From Magicicada septendecula (Eukaryota; Arthropoda; Insecta; Hemiptera; Cicadidae): a stretch of DNA of 64,000 nucleotides. The stretch covers positions 1,313,317,046 through 1,313,381,045 of the forward strand of contig CM068367.1 in the NCBI GenBank assembly GCA_034769895.1, written 5' to 3'. Of the stretch, positions 49,297 to 62,046 are shown piece after piece. Position 1 is the stretch's first letter. Each line of letters begins with the position of its first letter. The position numbers were made by a program, and so were the translations under genes. Under the pieces are notes generated by a model. It searched no databases. It had not been told where the DNA came from and worked only from the letters and a program-made list of their open reading frames with translations.

Positions 49297-49742
49297 TGAG
49301 AGAGTACAAAGTACTGGTTTGTCGATTATAGTTAATCCTTTATAGTTTTGTCTAAATAAGTTTTGTATTATCAGTGTGAGAAATTTGTAAAAAATGAATT
49401 TGATTATTAAATTTTGCTTTGCATACAAAGAAATTAAAATAGATTTGTTATTATCATAAACATGTGTTAGAGTAGTTATTATGCCAGAACCATACCTTAT
49501 CTTCTGTGCTGAAAGGCCCGCCTAAACAAACCTGTGAAAGTTTATTGAATTAAGGGAATTAAATTACCTAAATCATTTAATGGGAAGAGTGTTATGGTTT
49601 CGATATTGAACCTCAAAATATCGTGGCGACCTTGAACGAGTTTGGGATCTTCTGGTTTTTATAATAAGGTAAGTCGTGGTAAGTTTGTCAGAATCGGGGT
49701 AAGTAGTATTTTTGTATGTTGGTAATTAATATAATCGTTACA
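48608..49742 (+). repeat. N3 5' LTR
   Basis: Contains the conserved hairpin TTGGTAGGC...GGCCTACCAA at 48,963-48,996 preceded by GTGGCCTCGGGCG, a (GA)n tract at about 49,221-49,294, and three GTAAGT motifs at 49,670-49,706 near the U5 end. Confidence 0.88.
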
Positions 49743-49744
49743 AT

Positions 49745-49761
49745 TGGCGACCTTGCCAGGA
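49745..49761 (+). promoter_or_regulatory. N3 primer-binding site, tRNA-Arg-like
   Basis: TGGCGACCTTGCCAGGA is two bases after the LTR. It is closely related to the N2 site and unlike the tRNA-Lys type site of N1. Confidence 0.55.
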
Positions 49762-49996
49762 TACTTGTATAATTTTTATATGAGTTAGGCCCGTTTTGAT
49801 GCACAGGAAATAGGGTTGGTAATGGCGACAAATTTAAATTTTTCGTATTTAAATAATTTGTACAGGTTATATACATACGGAATAAGGTGCCTATAGTAGC
49901 ACATTGTGTTTAAGATTGTTTTTTTATAGGCTATATATAAAATTTCATTGATATAAATAGTTAATTATATTAATTATTTAATTACAAATAATTAAA

Positions 49997-50233
49997 ATGG
50001 AAGATAATGAGAATGAAGTTAGTCTGACTGACTCAGCTATAATGAGTGATTCTGGAGTTCATTCAACTCCAGTGTCAACAAAAGAAAGTAGTAAATCTGA
50101 CGATAAAATGATAAGTTTTTGGAATAATATGATTAAGTTTGAAAAACGTTTTGATGCTAAGGATGATTGTTCGCGTACAATGTCTAGTGACATTAATAAA
50201 CGTTTGAATATTACTGTACATTTAATGAATTAA
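49997..50233 (+). pseudogene. N3 gag-like N-terminal segment
   Basis: Begins MEDNENEVSLTDSAIMSDSG and has TPVSTKE soon after, matching the start of the N1 frame (MENIENKMNLTNSVV, then TP). The K/D-rich stretch that follows (KFEKRFDAKDD) is the start of the coiled coil. Remains of the coil run on to about 50,400. It is shorter than in N1 and broken. Confidence 0.55.
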
Positions 50234-50419
50234 GGGGTGATATTAAGGAAATAATAGAACAACAAAAGGTATTTATTAATGGTCTGAAGGAACAAAGTGA
50301 AAAGTGGAAAAGAGATACAGGTAAGTGTAATGAGAAAAAAAATAAACTAAATGATGTAATAGATGACAAGGTAAGTGATGATGTTAATATGTGATATAAA
50401 TGAAAATGGGGTATCAGAG

Positions 50420-51150
50420 AGTGATACATTGAATAATAGTAGTGGTAATGAGGGTTTAAAGTTAGTAGAGGTTAATGAGGAGGTAATAGTTGTTAATGAG
50501 ATTGAGAGAGTGTGTAAGGAGAGTTTAAGTGAGTATAGTGGGCAAATTTTCCCTATGGTGTATGTGGAGTAAAGACTCCACAAGTGTTTTATGAGGACGG
50601 AGGTTCCTCCAGGGGAGACATGTGGTCTCCAAATGGTCCCCTAGTTTTTTGTGTTGATGTACCTGGTAAAGCCAGGAAGTGTTTTAATGATTATGTAGTG
50701 ACCTCTGCATGGAGAGAGAGAGTTCAATGGGGTTTGTGAGAGGTATTATGAGGAAAGAGAGAGATAGAGATGTTTAAGGTTAATAGGGGTTATAAATAGT
50801 TAGTAGAGAGTTTGATATTGAGAGATTTAGTGATATTGAGTACTTACCTTGCGACGTAATTAGTACAGGAGCAAATGATGATAATATGGTTGATAATGAG
50901 CAGTTACCTGGTGATGAAACTGGTGCAGTAGCAGATGATAATAATGATGAGTTTATAACTTACCTAATAGTGACAAAAAATACTAAGGGCAACTGGACTA
51001 TACCCAATGTAGACAGGATTATTATGATGGTATTGTGGAAGAATTTGAGAAGTTGAATGGTCATGATATTGATAGAAATAATATAAAGAATTTAATTAAA
51101 AATGAATTGTACATGAGTAATATAAGATTAATTTTTGATGATGGAGGTTA
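50420..51150 (+). pseudogene. N3 unknown protein remains
   Basis: Matches to the N1 and N2 protein in order: RVCKESL near 50,508, a VFYEDGGSS-like segment near 50,585, GKARKCFNDYV near 50,668, LPGDETG near 50,905, TKGNWT near 50,980 and IRLIFDDGG ending at about 51,150. Order and end are conserved, but the copy is clearly broken. Confidence 0.6.
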
Positions 51151-52269
51151 GACACATAGTGTTGATGGACATTTAATTATGTGAGTGTAATGGTTTTAGA
51201 AAATTGGCTGAATAATGTAATGATTTTTGGTAAACAATGACATTTAATGTGATGCATATTGTATATAATTTTGTATTGGTGTTAGATGTATTATGTATTA
51301 GGTTATGTTGTTATGATAAGGTATCAGAGGATTCAGTGTGTTGTATGTGTACTCAATGTCAGTAATTCTGATTGAGTGTATTAAGATAAGGAGGATTGAT
51401 TGTTAGTAATAATTGACATTTAGGTAATTATGAATTGTATTATGTAATTAAAATTAATTTGAGATGGTTTAAATAATTGGAAATGTGGATCTTGGTAATA
51501 AATTTGAAACATTTTTTTTAGATTTGAATTTTATAATAAATGGTAAATGATTAAAATTTGATGGTTAAAATGTTTAATAGCAAATCAGAGTTGAAGTTAC
51601 AATCTGACAATTGGAATAATCAATAGAGAATTAAAACTAAAGTTGTGTAATGTTTGTAATTTTTATTCAAATTCAGAATTGAAAGGTTTATTTTAATGTG
51701 ATGGTGGTAGTGTTTATTTTGAGATGTTGCGTTTATGAGAAATATAACATGATTGTATAAAATGTTATAATATGGTTAGTAATGGAGTATTGGAGTACAT
51801 TTTTTGTTGTCTATGTATTTGTTGTATTGAGTAATTTTCTATTTTGTATAATCATATTTTGTATTGGGTAAAGATGACAATAGTAATCTAAATTGGTAAT
51901 GGAAGTTGAATGTATTTTAGTGAGATAATTGGGATCTTTAAAATGAAGTCTTTAAAATAGAGAGGATTGTATTTGTAATGAGATCTGAAAATTATTTTTT
52001 CTAATTGGAATTAAATTGAGAAAAATTGGTTTCTAATAAGACTTTCAAAACAAAATGTATTATGTTAGCGATAAGGCTATATATATTGTAGAAGAATAAG
52101 GTTATAAGTGTATTCAGGTATGTAAGATAACAAGCCAGTACTTTGATAAAGGCAAACCAGTGCGTCTAGGAGGAATCCAAATCATTTAAGGATATGGAAT
52201 AATGAAAGACCATTTGTTAATGTTTGTACTTGATTTTTACAGAGTCTGGGTGGTACTGTGGAGGCAGAC

Positions 52270-52510
52270 CTGTGCTGGCCAGCGCGTCAGGACAGGGTCG
52301 CCCAGTGCCTGTCTGGCTTTATGGTGTTGGGATCCTTGAGGAAGGAAGTCCAGTAAAGTCATGCAGGTGCGGCCACAGACACCGGATTAGGGGGGGTGAG
52401 TAACCCACAGTTTAATAAGGAAATAAGGGGGGTCGTGGTGCCATATCCTAGCTGATCCTCTTAGGTTTAGGCAATGAGTTTTTGTTTTTACATAAAACCT
52501 CTCATTGGGG
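52270..52510 (+). other. Conserved 3' non-coding block with hairpin (N3)
   Basis: Reads in sense what N1 and N2 have on the minus strand: CTGTCTGGCTTTATGGTGTT, GGGATCC, GGAAGTCCAGTAAAGTCATG, CATATCCT, TTAGGTTTAGGCAATGAG. The hairpin lies at 52,472-52,507 next to the purine tract. Confidence 0.65.
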
Positions 52511-52520
52511 GGGGGGGGCT

Positions 52521-53655
<1,135 letters not shown>

Positions 53656-53659
53656 TTAC

Positions 53660-54650
53660 TTGTGAATAATGTTTTGCTTCAGTAGTCGGTTTGAACTGTT
53701 CTCTTTGTACAGGTAAACTAATAGTTTCTTGACATAAATTCAGAGAAATGAGAAGATTTTATTGCATAATTTTATATAAGAAATAACGTAGTTTAACACA
53801 AACTATACGTTGCTTAAAACATTCTTGGGACAGCATCCTTAAATTAAAGGGTGAATAAAACCAGGTTTTTCAAAATGTCTTCAGAGAGACTTGTTACGCA
53901 AGCTTTATTAAGAATAAAATTAAGAATTAATGTGATTCCTAATGACATGAAACTATTTCCTTTAACCTTTTTGCTGCACAACACATGTGAGTGGTTATGC
54001 TTTGCCCGTGCGCCATACTTTCAGCAGCGGCGTGTATACATGCATGGACCACTCTACCGTTTAATAAATGGGCCACAACAACAATTACACTTATCGCTAA
54101 TGGGAAAGATTATACGACCTCAGCAACACTTAACTGTCAACTAGCAGATGTAACTAAAAGGAACTTGCTACCACAACAAATATATCATCGATAGCAGCCA
54201 CCACCACAACACTTAATAGCAGTGATTACAAAAATTCAAGAACACTGATCTGTGTATTATCTCAACTTCTACGTGACACCAGACACACTGAATGAACTGT
54301 CTTGTTTCAAAAGGTGACTCGTAACTAGAGATTATCCATTGATCTTGTATGCACATTACTTGTTCCATGAGTCACAACCATAAGCGTACTAAACCGTTCT
54401 GACCACTTTACCAATTTAAAAGATGTGCGACAACATGTCCGGAGCACCATACTCACATAAAAAGTTCATGTGTATACCCGCCCAGAGCACCGAAAACGTT
54501 AATATGAATAACAGTTAATCAGGAGAGAATATTTTGAAATCAGCAATATTTCAAGTGTGAATCCTTACACTTCGCATTTGTTTATTCAAAAACTGACACA
54601 AAAAATTTATAAAATTATATGGGAAGAATCCTTGATTTCTCTATTGTTCT
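53660..54650. other. Host intron DNA, nothing recognised
   Basis: No exon with matching phase, repeat end or RNA gene was recognised. CTTCAG near 53,682 followed 30 nt later by CAGGTAAAC looks like a micro-exon but would begin with TAG in the frame left by exon D. Confidence 0.4.
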
Positions 54651-54659
54651 GAGAGGAAG

Positions 54660-55010
54660 TGAGAGATTGAGAAGGTCCGACCTTCAAACTAGACTCATCC
54701 TCCTCCAGCAGCAGCTCCTAGTTACGCTACTGGCTGAATTGTTCTCTCCATTTCTGCATTTTTAAGATATCTGTAATCCCACTCTGCCAACAAGTCTGTC
54801 AGGATACTGTATCTTATTATTTCTCTTCCTCTTATCTGTGATCTTTCCTTCTTTTATTAATTTTTGAAAGCAGTCCTTTCTCAAGATGTGACCGGTACAA
54901 TTTCCTTCCTCTCTTTAGTAGCTCAATCAGTTTTCTCTTGTCATTTATTCTCCTTAAAATCTCTTTATATGTTACATTTATAAATATCTTTTCTTTTTCA
55001 GTGGTTTCTA
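54660..55010 (-). pseudogene. LINE reverse-transcriptase C-terminal fragment, degraded
   Basis: The minus strand reads ILRRINDKRKLIELLKRGRK and then, in another frame, GHILRKDCFQKLIKEGKITD followed by KRKRNNKIQYPDRLV. This fits the typical ...GHILR-D---I-EGKI-GKR-RGR... tail of insect LINE polyproteins. At least one frame change and a stop are present. No 3' tail or target duplication was found. Confidence 0.55.
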
Positions 55011-56789
55011 CTTCTTTGGATGTACAGCCTTTATTATTAAAAACTTAAAATTTACTGAGACCTATTGTTACTTACTTCAATAATACAGAAACAAATTCGA
55101 GATAGCTATTTTCAGAATAATACAGAAAAGAGTTTTTTTTTTTACTAAGTCACTGCTGTTCAAAAATATTTGTCACAGTGGTCACGTCCTTTGATACCAT
55201 CACATTCAAGTTTATGTATTTTCACTGTACAGTTAAACTACCCACATCCAGACTTTGTGTATCTGAAATCTCTCTGACAGGTTCTAACAGGAAAGAATAG
55301 GAATTGTAAAAAAAAATTAAAAATATAAATAAGAAAATTTTATATCAGGTGGGAATGATATATGGCGAACAACACAAAAATCCAACAGTGGTTGAACCAA
55401 TGTTCATTAAGCAGTGGCATAACACAGTAGCTGTTTAGTCCAATAGCTAAAAATAAATAAATATTTTAAAAAGTGAATTGAGTGTAAAAACTACTGTATT
55501 AATTTTGCATTACTATGTAAACTGGTAATTTTGAATTGATATGTACTTAGATTGCAATATTAAAGGATACATTATTGTAGATTAGAACATAATTTATTTT
55601 AAATACCAAAAAAAAGTACATTCTAAGTAAAAAAATGTATTGTTATGACTGTCCTCGTTTGTCGTATGGTACTGTGGAAAACAAAATACAAGACACCAAT
55701 GAAGTCACTAATCACCAGCTTTAATTAATCACAAATACAGTTTATAAGCAACTTGTACAGTAATCCGAGCAAAATTTGTCCACACGTAATAATAATGTCA
55801 ACTAACAGGGTCTTGCACAAATATAAACACAACACTTCACCACAGTACTTTGAACCTCACTGGAATAAATCACCACTTAAACTGAAACTAAGCGGCAGCT
55901 GTCGTTGTTTAAATAGATAGCACAAGTGTTCCAGAATAATCCATAACACGCGTCAGCACTAATAGAAAACACTAGAGCATAATTGCTTGCGGCCTTGAAC
56001 ACAGTGCGCACGGACTGGTGAAGTCTGGAACAGCCTCGATGGTTGACCCATGATAAGTGTCACTTAATTGTCTTTCATCTCAAAGTAACAAGCAATATGT
56101 ACCCACACACACATTACAGCTGGGCTCTGCTGGGATAGCCGAGAAATGTGCTACTTTGTCTCATGTCTAGAAGTTTTCCATGTTCGGAATGCATCTTGCT
56201 TACATTATTCCCATTACGGAGGCTCAGCTGTGCTTGATTTTTAGTATCATCGTATTTATAAAAAAGACTTAACTACATTGAGGTGGACAATTTATAAAAC
56301 AAACAAACGAAAAGATGATTTGGACAAGAGAAGCCAAATAGATTTTAAGCTTCAGATATGGGATTCATTAATGGTATAATTTCCACTGCAGTGCCCTCTT
56401 CTCGTAAAGTTTTAAGTAACAACTGTTGAAAAATCCTTTGTGTCAGTCTATATATGAATGGTGTGTAACTGGTGAAAAAAGTTTTATGAACTTTTACATA
56501 AAAAGGTTGATAGCATGCAGTACATATAAGAATGACTGGTGACCAGATTAAATAAAAGTAAATATATATTGGTAATTTCATGAAACATTAAATTTTAATT
56601 TGGCCGTTTTAATTTGTATTCATTAATTTAACATCTATAATTGTGTAGAAATTTTAGCATTACTTCTTAAGTTTGATTTACACCTTAATTTATTTTTACT
56701 ACCTTTTTCAATAAATAATATTAAAATAATTTCAACATTTACACAGTTATCTCATACAATTTTCAAAGACATAATTACCACAATTATAG
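55011..56789. other. Host intron DNA, partly repeat-like
   Basis: AT-rich. A stretch of higher GC at about 55,640-56,210 looks like an old transposable element but shows no domain or terminal repeat that I can support. 56,590-56,789 is the pyrimidine-containing approach to exon E. Confidence 0.35.
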
Positions 56790-56972
56790 GTGCTGAAGAA
56801 TACAAGGAAGTATTGGAGAGAATATTGCAAAGAGGCATATTTCTAATACATAAATTGCTATATAAGGATGAACACTTTGTAGTAAATGCTGGAGACTGTG
56901 AAGGATACTATGAATTATTCCTCCATGCTGGAAGCACTTTTGAACCTCCAATTCATCTACATCAAGCAAGCA
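56790..56972 (+). CDS. Host gene exon E
   Basis: Acceptor CAATTATAG, donor GTGAGT. The 183-nt exon encodes AEEYKEVLERILQRGIFLIH, KLLYKDEHFVVNAGDCEGYY, ELFLHAGSTFEPPIHLHQAS. It is helix-rich with no known motif. It enters with two bases of a split codon and so does not join exon D directly; it leaves in phase 1 and joins exon F in frame. Confidence 0.65.
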
Positions 56973-57787
56973 GTGAGTTTTTTAAAATAAGAATCGATAA
57001 TATTATGTTGGTAAACTGTAGTATATTAAAGCAGTATATTCACCCAAGAAAATTTGATGTTGTTACTTAGAGAATGTTTATAAACATATCACAGGGTTTT
57101 TCTTGTTCCTTTACAATTATTGTCTGCTATGAGACATCAGAATGGCACTCTTCATACAGCCAGCTCTTATTATAAAGAAATGAGTAAACTGTGCACTTAT
57201 GTTTCTGATTTACTGAACTTTATTATTTATCTCTCTATATGTTTATCGTTGCATAAAGAGAAATAATTGTTTGGGAATGAGTGGTTCATATTCATTTCTT
57301 AGTGAACATCTTTTAATCCTAGACAAGAGAAATCTTATTTCATTCTAACAAGAAAAAGATGAAATCATTTTAATTCTGTGGAACCATAAAGGAGTGTATT
57401 TTAATCCGACAATTGGTAGAATCAATTAAATGAATCAATAAACGTGTAAAACTATCTGGCCAAAACAACCGAGCTTTTTCCTTTCGTTTAAGTAAAGTGA
57501 AAAAGTTGTTATAAATGTGATATTCAGTATTGTACTGTTATTGTTATAGCGTAGCTTCTTTTTTAGTAATATCAGTGAAGATAACATGAGGCTGACATTG
57601 AGATAACAATTTAAATAGTTATTGATATTAAAACACGACTCATATTGGCAACATTTTCATTCTCCTCCCACTAATTCAAACTAATTTAGCTGGTTGTCCA
57701 AAAAGGACAGAAATAATTACCTGTACATATGGTTAATTAATTGTGTAACTTGGTGTGTAATTTTTTCTTACATATTTTTTTTTCCAG

Positions 57788-57927
57788 AAGAAGTATTGGA
57801 AAATTTGTGTCAGCAAGAAGCTGTAAGACAGCCTTTACATATTGTTGATGCACAAAATGAAGATGTACAGTCAGTCCTGAGTTCGTTATACGATACTCCT
57901 AATGAAGATTTTATGGAAAACGATTAA
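57788..57927 (+). CDS. Host gene last exon F
   Basis: Acceptor TTTTTTTTCCAG. It encodes EVLENLCQQEAVRQPLHIVD, AQNEDVQSVLSSLYDTPNED, FMEND and a TAA stop at 57,925-57,927. The acidic C-terminal tail is typical of a soluble protein end. A variant polyadenylation signal ATTAAA lies near 57,999. Over the six exons about 275 residues of this protein are visible. I cannot name it. Confidence 0.65.
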
Positions 57928-58411
57928 ACATGTTGTTTTTGGATTGCTCATCTGATTAAATTGCTTGGTGTATATTTTAATATATATATTTTTCTTATTA
58001 AATATCGTATATTTATAATTTTACACAAATGAATAGAAACAATTAGATAATGTATACTTATTTTAATTAAGATTTTAAGCACAGGTATCGGAACACTGAC
58101 AAAAAATCTTCAAAGACAATTTCAGCTTTTTTCGAGCACAATTTTAAAATTAGCATGTAATAGGAGTTCTTAGCAGTGAAATTCACAATGTGTATTAATA
58201 AGAGTACACTTCAATATGATGTAATATTGTAAGGGAAAATAGTAAATGTTACCAAAACTATCACTGCAAGTAAGCTTCCGTTCACTATAAAAGAAAACAA
58301 AAATACAAAATAGTGTGGAATGTGTACACACAGTATCATCAATCAGTGTATGAATCCCAAGACTATAGCATATAAATAATATCTATTAATTAATGAATCT
58401 ATAATATATTA
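57928..58411. other. 3' flank of the host gene
   Basis: AT-rich untranslated or intergenic DNA with no other feature seen. Confidence 0.4.
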
Positions 58412-58413
58412 TA

Positions 58414-59233
58414 TGAGGATTGTGCAATAAGTTCTCGGCCTGAAAGTATAAAAGATGATTTTTCAGTTTAGAATCAATTTTATTTTGGTGTAATGTTTGT
58501 TATACATAAGCTGTTGAGTAAGCGACTCCGACATTTTGCTGTGACGCTGCCAACTGTGCACGGGAATCTTTACATTTACCGGGCGGTGCACGGTGCAAAA
58601 CTGACCACATGTTTATCTGGGTAAGAGCGTGGCAACACAGTAGGCCGCACAGTAAGCGTGGCAGCATAGTAGGCCGTTACTATGGTGATATAAACGAATT
58701 CTGGTAACGTGATTGGCAGAAATTCTTAGACATTCTTTTAATCCCACCATATATATCAAATGTCAGAGTTGCTTACTGAACATCTCAAGTATAACAGTTC
58801 ACAATACTTCACGTGTTCTGTAGTGAATTCTTTGAACACCTAAAGAGTATCCTTCTGAAGGTGCACAATATCTTTCTATAACAATTCTTGAGGTTTGGGA
58901 AATGATAAAGGCTGAGGGAGTCAGTCTGGCAAATACACTGGATGTTTCACTGATTCGTACTTCATTTTCCTGATTTTCTTTATTATCAAAGTCAGTTTAT
59001 ATATGGTCACGTTCTGGTCAAATAAAGAGTGCTTTTATTTGTATTACTTTATCTACAAAGTAATTTACCATTACAGGTTGTTCAATTTTGTCCACAAAAA
59101 CTAATGTACTAACAAAGCTATGAGATGAAAACTGACATAGTGTAAATACCAGATATTCAATTCTAAACACAATGGATTGTTGCTACTAGCTATACCATTA
59201 ATGGGCAGGCTGTGAACTTACAGAGAATCCTCA
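58414..59233. mobile_element. MITE-like element with 30-bp TIRs
   Basis: The left end TGAGGATTGTGCAATAAGTT (then CTCGGCCTG) and the inverse of the right end, TGAGGATTCTCTGTAAGTTC (then ACAGCCTG), align with few changes. TA flanks both ends. The 820-bp interior has no transposase that I can read, so it is probably a deletion derivative of a mariner-type element. Confidence 0.6.
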
Positions 59234-59235
59234 TA

Positions 59236-59790
59236 TGAATAAAAACTATGCTATATTTCTTGAAAGTAAAGGTACAGAGACCTACATTTTTAAAAACATG
59301 TATGTGCAGATCTTTAATTGGCAAATGTGTATTTTTTTTTTGTATCATCAATGCTGTTGCCTATAAGCACTTATTAAGGCTGGCATCCAGCCTTTGCAAC
59401 CATGATTCATTGAAGTCTGCTGCAAGTCCTTTGAATCATGTCATGTTCTCTTCTTTCACTGTATCATCATTATTGAACTGTCAGGCTAGATGTTTCTTCA
59501 GAAAAGAGACAAGTTAAGTCACTGTGGGGCATGAGGTTTGAGCTACGTGGAGGATGATCCAAAAACATCCCATTACCAACCATTTTGCAGTGCAGATGCG
59601 ATGCGTGCAGTACGGGGCCAAATATTGTGGAGCAGGCAGATGCCACATGTCACCATTCACCACATTTTGTTTTAAACAGCCTGTCTCAGAGTCTCACAAT
59701 ATGCATCACAGTAATTCTTTCATTTTGAGATATAAGACAACCAGGATAACACTTCTTCTGTTTTAAAAAATTGAAGATTTTTTTTGTGGT
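59236..59790 (-). pseudogene. mariner-type transposase relic, C-terminal
   Basis: The minus strand reads LVSFLKKHLA, QFNNDDTVKEENMT, FKGLAADFNESWLQRLDASL and NKCL, close to the remembered mariner tail LKKHLAG-QFNNDDEVKE, WFKGLAADFYDSGI-KLV-R--KCLD. Several stops are present. It directly abuts the MITE-like element on its left, which may have inserted into it. Confidence 0.6.
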
Positions 59791-59860
59791 GTACTTTGCA
59801 TAATGCATGAGAAACATGAGCCCATCCATTTTCCTTCTTGTTACAGCTGTAGATACTCTT

Positions 59861-60355
59861 ACTTACTTACTTACTTACTTACTTACTAGCCAACGCCCAC
59901 CCTTTGCTGTTGGGCCATTAGGTGGCGCGCTGACCAATAGAAATGTGAGAGCCTTGCCGTATCATCTTCGTCTTGGACTTGCGTGTCTGAGAGCAAGGCT
60001 GGACATGTAGTCAGGTGATCCGCATCCATGGAAGCGTATCCACAGAGAACACATTCAGGAGACGACAACATGCCGATGCGGTGCAGGTGGGAGGCCAGGT
60101 AGTCATGACCGGTTGTAGTTCTAAAAAGAGCAACACTAGTTCCTCGGGGTAGAGTTCTGTTGATGGGGCCGTCCGTAACCAGTGTTGCCCATCTTTTTCC
60201 CACACAGGCACTTAATTGTTTATCTTTTAGCCATAGGCTTACTGAGCAGTTTATTCTTGCTTTCGCAGATGCATATGAGCTGGGGGTCTCCGGCTGAGGT
60301 AGTGCTGCGCCCATTTTGGCGATACTCTTCAAGATTTGTATATATCTTCAAGATT
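59861..60355 (-). mobile_element. 5'-truncated LINE insertion with target duplication
   Basis: TGTAGATACTCTT occurs at 59,848-59,860 and 60,356-60,368. The 3' end is a simple-repeat tail (ACTT units on the plus strand, 59,861-59,885) directly after the stop codon. The 5' end, 60,321-60,355, is filled with imperfect copies of neighbouring target sequence. The reading frame is intact, so the insertion is fairly recent. Confidence 0.72.
59886..60332 (-). CDS. LINE ORF2 C-terminal fragment (148 aa)
   Basis: Contains KRWATLVTDG, ALFRTTTGHDYLASHLHRIG and the Cys/His cluster CVLCG---MDADHLTTCPAL, followed by FYWSARHLMAQQQ and the stop. This is the C-terminal end of insect LINE polyproteins of the Jockey/R1-like kind with an RNase H-like region and zinc-like C-C-H-C cluster. 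The ATG is internal to the original protein, so this is a fragment without RT or endonuclease. The last 15 or so residues at the start (reading from 60,332 down) may be filler sequence at the 5' junction. Confidence 0.68.
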   Translation of the reverse strand: MKSIAKMGAALPQPETPSSYASAKARINCSVSLWLKDKQLSACVGKRWATLVTDGPINRTLPRGTSVALFRTTTGHDYLASHLHRIGMLSSPECVLCGYASMDADHLTTCPALLSDTQVQDEDDTARLSHFYWSARHLMAQQQRVGVG

Positions 60356-60479
60356 TGTAGATACTCTTCAAGAATACAATTTTTTATATCGTAATTTTTT
60401 CTTTGCTGTTTTATAAAATCATAGTCACAAATACTTTACGAATCAAATCATGCAATTCTCTTGTCTCTAAACATTCATT

Positions 60480-60800
60480 CATTCAGGGGTGTGAAATGAA
60501 CAGGCGTCTGAGATCGAAGAAACACCTATTAGCTGAGGTGATTCTTGACTTTATTTCTTCTGCCGTTTCCCCATCGGTTTAACTTGGCATCCTAAATAAA
60601 CAAACTTGTTGACTTTTTTGAAGGAGTAGATGCCAATTTGGACGTGCTGTCCTTCTCTAGCTTCTTGTCCTGTAACAATGTATATCTTTAAACAATGATC
60701 AGATAAATGTGTTCTTCAATTTCGTGAAGATCGTCTGAGATCAAAGACAGTATGCTGTCCTTTATTGATTATGACTGCCACTCCTTCCTTATCAGAATTC
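60480..60800 (-). pseudogene. LINE reverse-transcriptase fragment, degraded
   Basis: The minus strand has KVNKFVYLGCQVKP near 60,600 and, in another frame, EEIKSRITSANRCFFDLRRL near 60,510. This is the YLG...EI--RI--ANR---LR segment at the end of the RT domain in many LINEs, with LKIYIVTGQEAREGQHVQI upstream. Frame changes are present. It may be from the same LINE group as 54,660-55,010. Confidence 0.6.
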
Positions 60801-61482
60801 GAGGCTCACTTTGAGACATTTTGTTGGCTCCAAATATCACTATAAACAGCTTGTGATTTGTTTAATTATTTCTGCATCCATTCATATAACGAGCCTCAGA
60901 TTTAGCAGGATTTTGGATCAGTGCTGCAATTTTAAATATAAAAATGTGCATGAATTCTTTAGCAAGGTCTGGTCTCTTACTGTTTTCTTGATGTTGGCAT
61001 TGATTAACAATAAAAGTCTACTATCACTGTCAAAAAATCTCTCACCGTGATGCACTGTAATTTTCTGGCATGACTTGTATTTAAAATTATAAGTATGTTT
61101 GTTGTAAAATTTGTATAAATTAAACTTTTTTGACACCTGGAATACATAATATTATATTAAGCAGTACATTTTAATATGATTCAGAACTACATGAAAAAAT
61201 AGCAAACTGTACCATAACTAGTATTGCAGGAAAAGTTATTAACAGGAAACCCAAACTTATAAAAAACATTGATGTGAAACACAGTTTTGTTAGTCACTGG
61301 GTTGAATGCTAGGACTATACCATAAAAATAAAATCCACTGACTGATGAAATTATACCATATGTCGCATAAATCATTGGACTTTACAAAAAAATATTAGCT
61401 ATATTTATTTTGTGCAACAGCATAAGTTTGTAATGTTGGCAGTACTAGTAGTAAGTTAGTGTGACTTAAGTTGAAAACCAGC
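60801..61482. other. Intergenic DNA
   Basis: No gene or repeat is supported; short open frames here are AT-rich and unconvincing. Confidence 0.4.
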
Positions 61483-61494
61483 TTAAGAAAGTTA

Positions 61495-62046
61495 AATCAA
61501 ATATATTGCAACTTACCGTCTGTGGCTTCCAGAAACAACGTCTTCACAAAGTTGACATGTTTCGGGACACTTGTCCCATCATCAGAACTTAAAATAATCG
61601 TGTATCATTTAAGTTGATACATTTGTCAATTAATTAAAATATTAAAATTCAACATGAAATAAATAATTTAAAACAATATAAATATGTAAATGTCTAAAAG
61701 CGAGCGCGAACGTTTAACGATGTACATCGTACGGAGATTGACCGCGCACTCAATCTCCGTACGATGTACATCGTTAAACGTTCGCGCTTGCTTTTAGACA
61801 TTTACGTATTTATATTGTTTTAAATTGTTTATTTCATGTTGAATTTTAATATTTTAATTAATTGACAAATGTATCAACTTAAATGATACACGATTATTTT
61901 AAGTTCTAATGATGGGACAAGTGTCCCGAAACATATCAACTTTGTGAAGACGTTGTTTCTGGAAGCCGCAGACGGTAAGTTGCAATATATTTGATTGAAC
62001 AACACGTGGCTTGGTACTAAATATTTGGAATTACTCCTTTTAAACA
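61495..62046. mobile_element. Fold-back (long inverted repeat) insertion, Penelope-like?
   Basis: TTAAGAAAGTTA flanks it at 61,483-61,494 and 62,047-62,058. Two arms of about 245 bp (61,496-61,742 and about 61,749-61,995) are inverse copies, about 95% alike by eye, with almost no spacer. A 50-bp tail follows the right arm. The arm has CTGATGATGGGACAAGTGTC and CCGAAACATGTC on the outward-reading strand, the style of Penelope-like element ends. No protein is present. Confidence 0.72.

Noticed and set aside
49034-49428. Open frames of alternating L-S or R-E type over the (GA)n tract of N3
   Set aside because: They are produced by the dinucleotide repeat on either strand in the LTR and have no counterpart elsewhere.
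53682-53712. Possible micro-exon between host exons D and E
   Set aside because: Good-looking AG and GT borders, but it starts with TAG in the frame required by exon D.
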